From Chamaesiphon sp. 336R_metabinner_41 (GTDB taxonomy: Bacteria > Cyanobacteriota > Cyanobacteriia > Cyanobacteriales > Chamaesiphonaceae): 38,610 nt of DNA. The translations under genes and the position numbers were made by a program. Positions 16,801 to 23,950 of this stretch are shown piece by piece. The stretch lies in assembly GCA_025359915.1 (NCBI GenBank), contig JANYDE010000064.1:1-38610 (forward strand), read 5' to 3'. The notes beneath the pieces were generated by a model. It saw only the letters and a program-made list of their open reading frames with translations, made no database searches and was not told the DNA's origin. Within the stretch, counting starts at the first letter, position 1. Each line of letters opens with the position of its first letter.

Positions 16801-17272
16801 CAAAATAAGCGGTAGCGCGACGGTAAATCGTACTGCGTTGGAGTAGTTGATTAATCGCAGATTGATATTCATCCAAATCTTGGGGAATATTGTAATGACC
16901 CTTGAGATGCTCGATCCCGCGAAAGCTATTCGCTAGCAGCGTTTTATCCTTTATCCTGGCGACTTCCTGAAGAAATTGCTTGATGAGTGAAAGCGAACCA
17001 GTCCGCAGTAGTGCGGTGGATGGAATATCACCAGGATTTTTGGGAGCGTAGGTGATGATGTAGCCAGTGCGTTCATCAATCCGAATCAGTTTGTGAGTAG
17101 TGTCTTGGTTCCCAAAGCCCAGAAATCGGATCACATTCTTGAGCAGGCTATCAGCATCCTGATGTTTGAAGACAAGCCAGTATTGATTTTCCAGACCGCG
17201 AATCGGCGTACCTTCGAGGTGATAATAGGGACGTTGACGGATGATGAGATCTTGGATGTCTTGTTCGCGCAT
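13877..17272 (-). pseudogene. PLD-domain DEAD-box/SNF2-like helicase, broken by frameshift and deletion
   Basis: One long helicase gene is spread over three minus-strand pieces. Piece 1 (17272 to ~15185) has a phospholipase D-like nuclease region at ~140-300 with HSKTGIF (His256, Lys258) and GSNNFT. An IPT/TIG-like segment lies at ~347-427, then helicase motifs: Walker A ADAVGLGKTR (519-528), DEAH (605-608) and TATPWNN (639-645). A frameshift near 15175-15190 moves into piece 2 (RSYFSNATPDLNTYARRQAAW on to VLIGSETLS at ~14176). There the expected motif V/VI segment (about GQNLQ...QRIGRIDRP) is absent, and the frame ends at 14158. Piece 3 (~14176 to 13877) supplies the C-terminal ~95 residues (LNKINSRIQQLESLPKGL ... 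LNLSLEAMLLRM). Such PLD-helicases occur in anti-phage loci. With motif VI gone it cannot be an active helicase. Confidence 0.82.
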
Positions 17273-17462
17273 GGGACTGGCTGCTACTTTAAGGAAAAGA
17301 TCGATTCACGCAGATTTTTTTGTGAACGCACTTAAAGTTAGTAATCCCCATCAGCATGAAGAAATTTGGGTGGCTCTAAAATATATAGGAGTGGGTTTAT
17401 GCAATTGGGTAAAGATCTCACCAGCGATTTGAGAGCAAAACCTGCCTATCTCCACCAGCCGT

Positions 17463-17837
17463 CTATAAATCTAGGCTAGTAATAGTCACAATGCCATTCG
17501 GAGTTGTATTGACTTCTAGCTTATACCCTTCTAATAATCCCATCCCAATCAATACTCCAGAAGTTGCTGCATTTACTTCGACGAACCTTCTCGAACCATC
17601 CCAAATTACTGTTCCAGTATAAACACGAAATTGAGAAATAGTACCATCACCTAATGTGGCTTTTTGATATCCCTGTGGAACAAGATCTAGTTCTAATACC
17701 ATTTCAATCGGCAGGATTAGATCGCCATTGAATCCGGTGTCGATAACTGCCTCAACAGCAATTTTTTGACTTTGATCTCCAATAATTACTAAATTGAGAA
17801 CTGCTTCTCTCTGCTGATTGACTCGCCCAAACATCAT
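17463..17837 (-). CDS. Clan AA (retropepsin-like) aspartic protease family protein
   Basis: A 124-residue protein with the single-lobe aspartyl protease signature AVIDTGFNGDLILP (catalytic DTG at 33-35) followed by the flap-type LGDGTISQFRVYTGTVIWDG. The C-terminal SGVLIGMGLLEGYKLEVN fits the hydrophobic-hydrophobic-Gly psi loop. Such proteins act as homodimers; cyanobacterial genomes encode many of unknown role. It lies 3 bp downstream of a 91-residue partner on the same strand, an arrangement seen repeatedly for this family and suggestive of a two-gene module. Substrate is unknown. Neighbours are decayed defence genes and a MazF pair. Confidence 0.82.
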   Translation of the reverse strand: MMFGRVNQQREAVLNLVIIGDQSQKIAVEAVIDTGFNGDLILPIEMVLELDLVPQGYQKATLGDGTISQFRVYTGTVIWDGSRRFVEVNAATSGVLIGMGLLEGYKLEVNTTPNGIVTITSLDL

Positions 17838-17840
17838 GAT

Positions 17841-18116
17841 TTAAGCTGGATATACAGAGTTGAATCGGTGAACGCTCTGGGCACCTATTCGCTCAAACCA
17901 TAATTGAGCATCTGGAATTCGATCGAACATTTTGGCAGCAGCAGCTAGAGTTGTGTCAGCTAATTCAAATTCACCTGTTTCAATATCGATCGCGATAATC
18001 TTACCATCAAAATCTTTAGCCAATTTTGGCAGTATTTGCTCTTGATATATTTGAGTGCCTTTCGAGGCAAATTCTTCTGGACTATATCTCAGTGTGTTAG
18101 TACTCATATCTTCCAT
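17841..18116 (-). CDS. Small conserved partner of the aspartic protease
   Basis: A 91-residue protein (or 88 from the internal Met at residue 4). It has no domain I can name. The sequence TNTLRYSPEEFASKGTQIYQ, then DFDGKIIAIDIETGEFELAD, then FERIGAQSVHRF resembles small cyanobacterial proteins encoded directly upstream of clan AA aspartic proteases. It is 3 bp upstream of the protease gene, hence surely co-transcribed. The gene order (small acidic protein first, enzyme second) is like an antitoxin-toxin pair, but no activity is known to me. Confidence 0.7.
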   Translation of the reverse strand: MEDMSTNTLRYSPEEFASKGTQIYQEQILPKLAKDFDGKIIAIDIETGEFELADTTLAAAAKMFDRIPDAQLWFERIGAQSVHRFNSVYPA

Positions 18117-18207
18117 TGACCTGTACTACCTCAAGTATATCGCAATAACTCTTTACCCAGCCCTGTTTCACCTATAATGTTGAGTAGATTCCTGAGATGA
18201 CGTGTAA

Positions 18208-18495
18208 ATGAATACTCAGTTAGTAGACTCGATCGTGCAATTAGTTGAAACTCTTCCCCCCGCTGAGAGGGATTTAGTCAAACGTAAATTATCGTACATA
18301 GTTCCGCCCCAGGCTCTGACGGAACGCCAGAATTTTTCCAGTGAGCTAACTTTAGCAGAACGTCGCGCTTTTCTACGTCAGCCGTTGGCAGAGCGACGAT
18401 CGATCCTTGCGAAACAAGCCGAGGAAATGCTCACACATTACCAATCATCAACTGAATGGCGAGAATTGATGGCTGGAGATATCATCAATGACTAG
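18208..18495 (+). CDS. Putative antitoxin paired with MazF-type toxin
   Basis: A 95-residue, charged, helix-rich protein beginning MNTQLVDSIVQLVETLPPAE. The repeated LAERRAFLRQPLAERRSILAKQAEEML segment and the final STEWRELMAGDI resemble cyanobacterial antitoxins encoded before PemK/MazF toxins. It is not a classical AbrB-fold MazE. The final 8 bp overlap the toxin start, implying translational coupling. Antitoxins of this kind normally bind the toxin and repress the operon; no obvious operator palindrome is seen in the short promoter region. Confidence 0.72.
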   Translation: MNTQLVDSIVQLVETLPPAERDLVKRKLSYIVPPQALTERQNFSSELTLAERRAFLRQPLAERRSILAKQAEEMLTHYQSSTEWRELMAGDIIND

Positions 18496-18850
18496 CTCAT
18501 TTTCACCACAAAGAGGAGAAGTTTGGTTAGTTAATTTCGACCCAACTCTAGGTACAGAAATCCAAAAAATTAGACCAGCCGTAGTGATTAGCTCGAATGA
18601 CGTTGGAGCATTACTAATTAAATTAGTCGCGCCGATTACCGATTGGAAAGATCGGTATTTTAGGAATTTATGGCACGTCAGGATCGATCCTACTGTTGAC
18701 AATGGTTTGAGCAAGAGTTCTAGTGTTGATACACTCCAACTCCGAGGTGTCGATACTCAGCGATTTATCAAGAAGTTAGGAGTACTTTCATCAGATGAAA
18801 TAGCCGCTATTACGATCGCAATTGTTACTGTAATTGAAGCAGAGATTTGA
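18488..18850 (+). CDS. mazF: MazF/PemK-type endoribonuclease toxin
   Basis: A 120-residue CcdB/MazF-fold toxin. QRGEVWLVNFDPTLGTEIQK (Arg and Asp/Pro of the active-site loop), RPAVVIS and the VRIDP...LSKSSSVDTLQLRGVD segment are typical of PemK/MazF ribonucleases that cut mRNA at short motifs. It overlaps its putative antitoxin by 8 bp (ATGACTAG contains start and stop). Length and motifs are intact, so it is probably functional. Downstream is a large inverted repeat. Confidence 0.9.
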   Translation: MTSSFSPQRGEVWLVNFDPTLGTEIQKIRPAVVISSNDVGALLIKLVAPITDWKDRYFRNLWHVRIDPTVDNGLSKSSSVDTLQLRGVDTQRFIKKLGVLSSDEIAAITIAIVTVIEAEI

Positions 18851-18892
18851 CGATTGGCTCGATCGAACCCAGTTAACCAGACTCCCACTAAT

Positions 18893-19076
18893 AAATCCCC
18901 TCCTCGGAGGGGTGCCCAACGGGCGGGGTGGGTAAAATCTCCGCCATTCACCAATATCTCTTGATCGCATCCCCCGATCGAATTAACCCAATCTGGACGT
19001 ATTTAGAGTTGGCAGGTGGGTAGCGAAGATCTACCCACCCCGCCCTGAAGGGCACCCCTCCCAAGAGGGGATTTTT
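18893..19076. repeat. Large inverted repeat with ~48-nt arms
   Basis: The left arm (18893-18940: AAATCCCCTC..GGAGGGGTGCCC....GGGCGGGGTGGGTA) and right arm (19028-19076) are complementary with a few mismatches around an 87-nt spacer. Each arm itself contains small hairpins (CCCCTCCTCGGAGGGG; GCCC..GGGC). The same words occur upstream of agrE at 3560-3718. It lies between mazF and the convergent restriction gene fragment and can end both transcripts. Confidence 0.75.
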
Positions 19077-19080
19077 GAGG

Positions 19081-20343
19081 CTAGTTATATTCAGCATCCA
19101 ACGGCCAATTCGGAATCGCCGCATCGATTTTAGCCATCAGATCGATCGATTGTCCTAGCGCAACCACAATTTTTTGATAATGCCTGATATCATCTTGACT
19201 CAGTGTGCGACCTTTGCGATCTTTGAGCCATTTCTGGCAAACTTGATAACCGCCAACATGGAAGTTCCAAACCGCTTCAGGTACATCCATAAAGCCATCT
19301 TTTTGCTTGTTGATGACTACTTTGCCACTTTCATATTTAGGATGCCCAGCATCGACAATCCAGCCGCCACCATTATCGATAAATGGGGATGATGTTTGGT
19401 CTAGGATCGGGGATTTCATCAGGTGTAAGTTCACCAATTGCTCTCCCAATTCACCCAATTGACGGAATAAATCAACATTACGGGTGAGTGGTACACGGGG
19501 GAAATCTCCCTTTAGGAATTCGGCGTAGCGGCTGCGGTATTCGGGGCAATGGAAGATGGCGTAAATATAGTGAAAGATAGATTCAGGTGTGGAAGTATAG
19601 CCGAAGTTTTGTTCGATTTGCGCGAGAAATTCAGGTGCAATATTAGGCTTCCGTGTAATTCCCATCTCTATTTCACCTGGGGTTGTAGGGTAGAGATAGA
19701 GGGGAGCTATTTGCATTATCCCTTTATTACTATAAAAAGCTCTATTATCAATCAAATCAGTTGTCACGAAAAAATGATTGTAATCTCCTTCCAGTGATGC
19801 TTGACGCATAAAAGACAATCCTAAATTCTCCCCTGCCAGCATATGACGCAATACTTCACCACGCGGCATACAATGAAAACCTTTAGATCTACCTGTATAG
19901 TAAGTTTGCCGTGTGTCAAATGGGCGATATAAAATTGGAGTAATACCATTTACTGATATTTCCGATCGCTTTAAATCTTTTTGAGCAAGATCGACTTTCC
20001 AATCACGAGAATCTTCACCTAAATTATATTTTAATCTAGCTATCTCGACAGGCAAATTGGCAAAGTCATTTACTGTTCGTAAAATTTCTTCTTGCGACCA
20101 ATGAATTGTCAGTGCATCTCTAGATGTTACGATTCCGACACTATTAATAGGGAATATATCAGTTATTTTCCAATATCGATCGTACTCTGTGCGTAAGAAT
20201 GAATTTTGAGGAATAAATAGATAAAAATTAGAAGATTCAATGTCAAGATGCGACCATTGAGTTGTTGTCAGATCCAGGGTTGATAATTCTCGTTCTTTAA
20301 CGCTGGATAAGCCGTGTAAACTGGCATGAAAGACTTTTGACAT
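19081..20343 (-). pseudogene. Type ISP-like restriction-modification enzyme, C-terminal (specificity) part
   Basis: 420 residues from an internal Met, beginning MSKVFHASLHGLSSVKEREL. They include ITPILYRPFDTRQTYYTG, GFHCMPRGEVLRHMLAGENL and YIYAIFHCPEYRSRYAEFLK, the sequence pattern of the C-terminal specificity domain of type ISP/IIG restriction-modification enzymes (YRPFD.R.tYYtg.s.Gf). It lacks the methyltransferase motifs, which lie in the separate piece at 21466-23124. An in-frame TAA lies eight codons upstream of the Met, so the piece is not joined to the rest. The two parts were one gene before insertion of the REP/transposase element between them. It may be expressed as a free fragment but is unlikely to function. 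Confidence 0.82.
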
Positions 20344-20438
20344 GGAGAAGCACCGAAGACGTTTTTATCTTCTAGGGTGCCCATCAAGGATGCCATTCTA
20401 ACGCGAGAGTGGAATTGATGTGACGATCGATCTTCCCT

Positions 20439-20700
20439 AACCTGTTTCAACAGGTTTTAATACGTTAGCCCGCATTTTAATCGCGGGCGGGGTTGGTGCG
20501 TAGATGGGGTGAATCGATCGCATCCACAGGCATAGATATTGGTGTTCAGCCACAACCGCCCGCAGATGAATCGCGGGCTACCTGAATTAAGTCCACTCAA
20601 GTGGACTGATAATCAATCGATACCACCCGCAACCTGTTTCAACAGGTTTAATACGTTAGCCCGCATTTTAATCGCGGGCGGGGTTGGTGCGGAGATGGGG
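20439..20700 (+). repeat. Left REP cluster (two full units plus inverted middle)
   Basis: Unit 1 (20439-20509) and unit 2 (20631-20700) each contain AACCTGTTTCAACAGGTT, a spacer TTAATACG, then the hairpin AGCCCGCATTTTAATCGCGGGC and GGGTTGGTGCG. Between them lie an inverted-sense hairpin CCGCCCGCAGATGAATCGCGGG (about 20558-20579) and the palindrome AGTCCACTCAAGTGGACT. The whole block is repeated in the same order on the other side of the transposase. Confidence 0.85.
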
Positions 20701-20770
20701 ACGATCGAATGAAATATCCCACTATAAAATTGGGAATAATAAGTAAGAACTTAGCAAATTAAAGATTGAC

Positions 20771-21190
20771 GTGACATTCTGGAGAATCTATTATCATATT
20801 GTGTGGTCAACATCCGATCGATTACCACTCATCACTGAAAATATCGAAGTAAAACTCTACAAATATATCAAAAATAAATGTGATTCCCTAGACTGCCAAT
20901 TACACGCAATTGGTGGGATTAGCGACCATATCCATCTGGTTATTTCTATTCCGCCGAGTATGTCAATTTCGGACTTTGTGAGACGAATTAAAGGTAGTAG
21001 TTCTCACTTTGTCAATCAAACTAAATTAGAATCAGAATCTAAATTTGCTTGGCAACGTGAATATGGTGTATTTTCGTTAGGAGGTCAACAACTCGATCGA
21101 GCAGTTGCTTATGCTAATAATCAGAAAGAACATCACGCACAAGGATCGACCGAACTTTTTCTAGAACCAGAAATTATTCATACCGCATAA
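20771..21190 (+). CDS. tnpA: IS200/REP-associated tyrosine transposase (Y1, HUH family)
   Basis: 139 residues from a GTG start, beginning MTFWRIYYHIVWSTSDRLPL. The HUH metal-binding motif is HIH at 53-55 (SDHIHLVISIPP), and the helix with the catalytic Tyr is AVAYANNQKEHHA (Tyr114). REYGVFSLGG is the usual strand before it. It belongs to the Y1 transposases (COG1943) that cut and join single-stranded DNA at hairpins. Motifs are intact, so it is probably active. The directly repeated REP clusters on both sides are its likely substrates. No tnpB is present. Confidence 0.92.
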   Translation: MTFWRIYYHIVWSTSDRLPLITENIEVKLYKYIKNKCDSLDCQLHAIGGISDHIHLVISIPPSMSISDFVRRIKGSSSHFVNQTKLESESKFAWQREYGVFSLGGQQLDRAVAYANNQKEHHAQGSTELFLEPEIIHTA

Positions 21191-21212
21191 TAATCGACTG
21201 CATTTCAGCTAC

Positions 21213-21471
21213 AACCTGTTTCAACAGGTTTTAATACGTTATCCCGCAATTTATTTGCGGGCGGGTTTGGTGCGTAGATAGGAATAATCGATCGTGTCCA
21301 TCCGTATAAATATTAGTGTTCAGCCACAACCGCCCGCAGATAAATCGCGGGCTACCTAAATTAAGTCCACTCAAGTGGACTGAAACTCGATCGATTCTCC
21401 AACCTGTTTCAACAGGTTTTAACACGTTAGCCCGCATTTTAATTGCGGGCGGGATTGATGCGGAGCTATGG
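21213..21471 (+). repeat. Right REP cluster, direct copy of the left one
   Basis: Unit 3 (21213-21282) and unit 4 (21401-21471) flank the same inverted middle hairpin (CCGCCCGCAGATAAATCGCGGG, about 21329-21350) and the same AGTCCACTCAAGTGGACT palindrome as the left cluster, in the same order and spacing. Differences are scattered and sometimes compensatory: the stem GCCCGCATTTTAATCGCGGGC becomes CCCGCAATTTATTTGCGGG, keeping pairing. This argues that the folded form is under selection. Confidence 0.85.
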
Positions 21472-23124
21472 TAATTTAACCATCAAACCGATCGCAACAC
21501 CCTGCTGAATATCAAAGACATTCTCATCCTTCGAGCCATCTGGTGCGACTTCCTTCTTCTTGCTATTGCCATGCAGATCCAAAACGTACATCTCATCAAA
21601 AGTCTTGTCCAAACTGCGCCGCATCCCCCGAAACGTCGGATTATCCAGATAACCATGATTTGTAATAAAAGCCAAAATCCCCATCCCCGTCTTCTGAATC
21701 CGCCACTGAGAGAACCGAATAAACTTCACATAGTCATCCTGTAACCACTTAGAATTCTTCTCACCCAAAGGCTGTCCATCCACTTGGTAATAGTCCTTGA
21801 GCAGATTGCTAATCCACTCGCCCTTATTCTCCGAATGTCCCGAATACGGTGGATTCCCGACAACTACCATCACAGGCTCATCCTGCTTGATGCTCGTTGC
21901 CTCATTCGCTTCCGACGCAATAAACTCATCAAACAAAAACTCCGACTTGCGCGGCGCATTATCCAACGTATTCGTCAAATACACCTTCAACCGTGGTGCC
22001 TGAGCGGAGTCGAAGGCACCACCGAACTCATAACCACTTTCCTGCAAAAACAAACTCAGCTTGAGATGAGCAATCGCATAGGGAGCCATCAACAACTCAA
22101 ACCCCGCCACCCTCGGCAACAAATGATCGCGGACATATTGCGTCCACGACATCTCCCCAAACCGCTCCTTAATCAACCGCTGAGACTCCACATCCCCATC
22201 AGTCCCCTTAAACCGCCGCTCTACCAACTGAAAAATCCATAGTAGATACATGCCCGTACCCGTCGCTGGGTCTAGGATCATGACATCTGGATCTGCCAAT
22301 CCCAATGGCTTGTGAAACTTATCCTTGAGCAGAATATCCACACTCCGCACCATGTACGAAACCACCGATTCCGGCGTGTAATAAACCCCGCGATTCTTTT
22401 TCAGCTTGGGATTATAAGCAGCCAAAAACGGCTCATAGAAATGGATGATAATGTCGTCCCGATTTCCCGTCTGGGAAAAGTCACTCAAAATCGCCTCCAT
22501 CTTCGCCGCTCGGAGAATTCCAAAAATATTGGCAATCTCCGTAATCAACCCATCCCCCAAATCCTCTGCCTTCTGCTTGGAAATATCCTTAAATAATTGC
22601 CGCAAAAATGGGTTAGTTTCTGGTAACTGTTCCCATGCTGTTTCTCGATCGAATAATGGCTCCTTAATCGTCGGATCTACCTGTAAATCTTTCTGCCATT
22701 TCAGATGACTAAATACCCGCGCTGTAAATAAAGAATAAGCCACTGTCTGAGCATAAATATCTGCAAAACTATAATCCTTATCGTTTTCAGCCTCCAGCTT
22801 TAGAAAAGGAAGTAACTCTTGTTGAAAACTTTTCAACAGCTTGTGCAAATAGCCATCCTTCTCGCTTTTCTCATCCCGATAAACCTTGGGAATAATCTGC
22901 TCGATTCTTTTCGCCACCGTCGCTAATTGCTGGGCTAAATCCTTCGCAGTTTCGATCGGTTTGTAAAATGCAAACTCCGCCAGCGGAATCGACAACATCG
23001 CCTTGTGCGCCACAGGTAAAGTACCCTGTTTCAGGCGTTCCAATCTCGATCGCAATTCCGGCGATCCGATCTCAAAATTCTGAATATTTCGCTGCTTCAG
23101 CCCACCCTCAGTCGGCAATACCAT
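21466..23124 (-). pseudogene. Type ISP-like restriction-modification enzyme, methyltransferase part
   Basis: 552 residues with an N6-adenine methyltransferase core: FYEPFLAAYNPKLKKNRGVY (target to motif X region), motif I LDPATGTGMYLLWIF, and motif IV NPPYSGHS. PIETAKDLAQQLATVAKRIEQ and YSFADIYAQTVAYSLFTARV before it match the linker of type ISP/IIG enzymes. The N-terminus (MVLPTEGGLKQRNIQNFEIG) does not look like the usual PD-(D/E)XK nuclease domain, so that domain is missing. The frame stops at GVAIGLMVKLP precisely where REP unit 4 begins; the specificity domain continues at 20343 beyond the transposase. It is thus truncated at both ends. Confidence 0.85.
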
Positions 23125-23460
23125 TGCTCTGCTGGTGCCTCTTTTTGTCTAACATCCGCAGAACCTTTGTGAGTGACTGAATTGTCCCTCTTTGTGAGTA
23201 GATACATAGCACTGATTCCCTGAATGCACTGAAGTCTTTGAATGCCGCATATTGTCTGCGGTACATCTCTTCAATAAACCCAAGAATCACCTGTTGTCAC
23301 TCAGCGGAAACACGACACTTTCAAAATTATTTGATACCTATTTTAGACAAACTTTCTCAAGGATATTATTATTCCCTGTTTGCCGCTGAAAATATTAATT
23401 TTTCAATTCTAGGTAAAAGATCCATCTATCAAATCGATCGATTGCCACCTGAATCGTAAG
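23125..23460. other. Gene debris: two possible short coding fragments, unidentified
   Basis: On the minus strand a GTG at 23290 opens a 60-residue frame (VILGFIEEMYRRQYAAFKDF, then RGTIQSLTKVLRMLDKKRHQQ) ending at 23108, overlapping the start of the methyltransferase fragment by 17 bp. On the plus strand the frame ending at 23459 reads protein-like over its last ~50 residues (HFQNYLIPILDKLSQGYYYS, then GKRSIYQIDRLPPES). I recognise neither, and both lack convincing starts. The two may be leftovers of genes that lay upstream of the restriction gene and of cphA. Confidence 0.3.
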
Positions 23461-23462
23461 CC

Positions 23463-23599
23463 ATCTGTAGGGGCGGTGCTGTCTTGTCGTTTTTTTACTG
23501 ACGGGGGAACCCCTCCAGTAAAAACGCCGCTTCATGCCCGCCCTCAACCATCATGGCTTCGCACTAACAGGGCACCCATGAAGGGATGCCCCTACAGAT
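23463..23599. repeat. Nested palindromic repeat (TGTCTTGTCG...CGCCGC family), copy B
   Basis: Outer arms ATCTGTAGGGGC (23463-23474) and GCCCCTACAGAT (23588-23599) enclose the core TGTCTTGTCG (23480-23489), a stem TTTTTACTG..GGGG pairing with CCCC..CAGTAAAAA, and CGCCGC (23525-23530), then TTCATGCCCGCCC. The core is shared with the copies at ~3602 and 35803. It lies between island debris and the cphA promoter region. Confidence 0.75.
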
Positions 23600-23608
23600 T
23601 AATGGTGC

Positions 23609-23692
23609 GTTGGCGTTGGCTTCTGCGTAGCCTCTGCCTTCGCAGAAGCCTATTCTCGGGACGAGACGCTACGCGTTGGCAACGCCTGCGCT
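23609..23692. repeat. Cyanobacterial TTGGC/GCGTAGCC-type palindromic repeat
   Basis: GGCTTCTGCG (23618-23627) pairs with CGCAGAAGCC (23641-23650). It is followed by GGGACGAGACGCTACGCG and GCGTTGGCAACGC (a hairpin). These words are typical of a dispersed repeat family in Nostoc-like and other cyanobacterial genomes, mostly between genes. No coding capacity is claimed. Confidence 0.6.
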
Positions 23693-23791
23693 ATTGCGCT
23701 TACGGAACGATAATCGATCAGATAATTGCTTAGACTAGAGCTACTTCGATTCTCTTTCAGAGACACTACGCGATCGATCGAACCGATTAGT

Positions 23792-23805
23792 GTATCCGTC
23801 AATAC
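23792..23805. promoter_or_regulatory. Perfect NtcA-type box upstream of cphA
   Basis: GTATCCGTCAATAC is an exact GTA-N8-TAC palindrome, 145 bp before the cphA start codon. NtcA, the global nitrogen regulator of cyanobacteria, binds this motif and usually activates a promoter whose TAN3T box lies 22-23 nt downstream. Here TAN3T matches occur 29 nt (TAAGGT) and 34 nt (TAAGAT) downstream, not at the canonical place. Binding is likely from sequence and context, but the mode is uncertain. Confidence 0.55.
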
Positions 23806-23950
23806 AGAATGCGTGATTTGATTTGAAATTTACTTAAGGTAAGATCTTTTGAGCCATTTGCTAGAGCCTTGACTTAGCATCGCAAGGTAAGATTAGATTT
23901 TAGGTTGCGATTGACTTTTTGTTTAATCAGCTAAAACTTCCTTCATTATT

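Larger units (their letters stand above)
20439..21471 (+). mobile_element. IS200-like transposase unit bounded by two direct REP clusters
   Basis: The ~1.03-kb segment consists of a ~262-bp REP cluster, a tyrosine (HUH) transposase gene, and a second ~259-bp cluster in direct orientation. It lies exactly between the two halves of the type ISP-like gene. The right boundary coincides with the early stop of the methyltransferase half (21466). It looks like a REP-associated transposase unit rather than a plain IS200/IS605, which would have single subterminal hairpins. Target duplication is not expected for HUH single-strand transposition and none is seen. Confidence 0.7.

Noticed and set aside
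20268-20450. 60-residue minus-strand ORF containing MASLMGTLEDKNVFG
   Set aside because: It overlaps the start of the type ISP C-terminal piece in another frame. The EDKNVF word faintly resembles the KDENVF of the methyltransferase half, but the stretch is too short to claim a duplicated remnant.
20439-21471. CRISPR array
   Set aside because: The repeats are internally palindromic, spaced unevenly (about 120 to 510 nt between units), interrupted by a transposase, and there are no cas genes.
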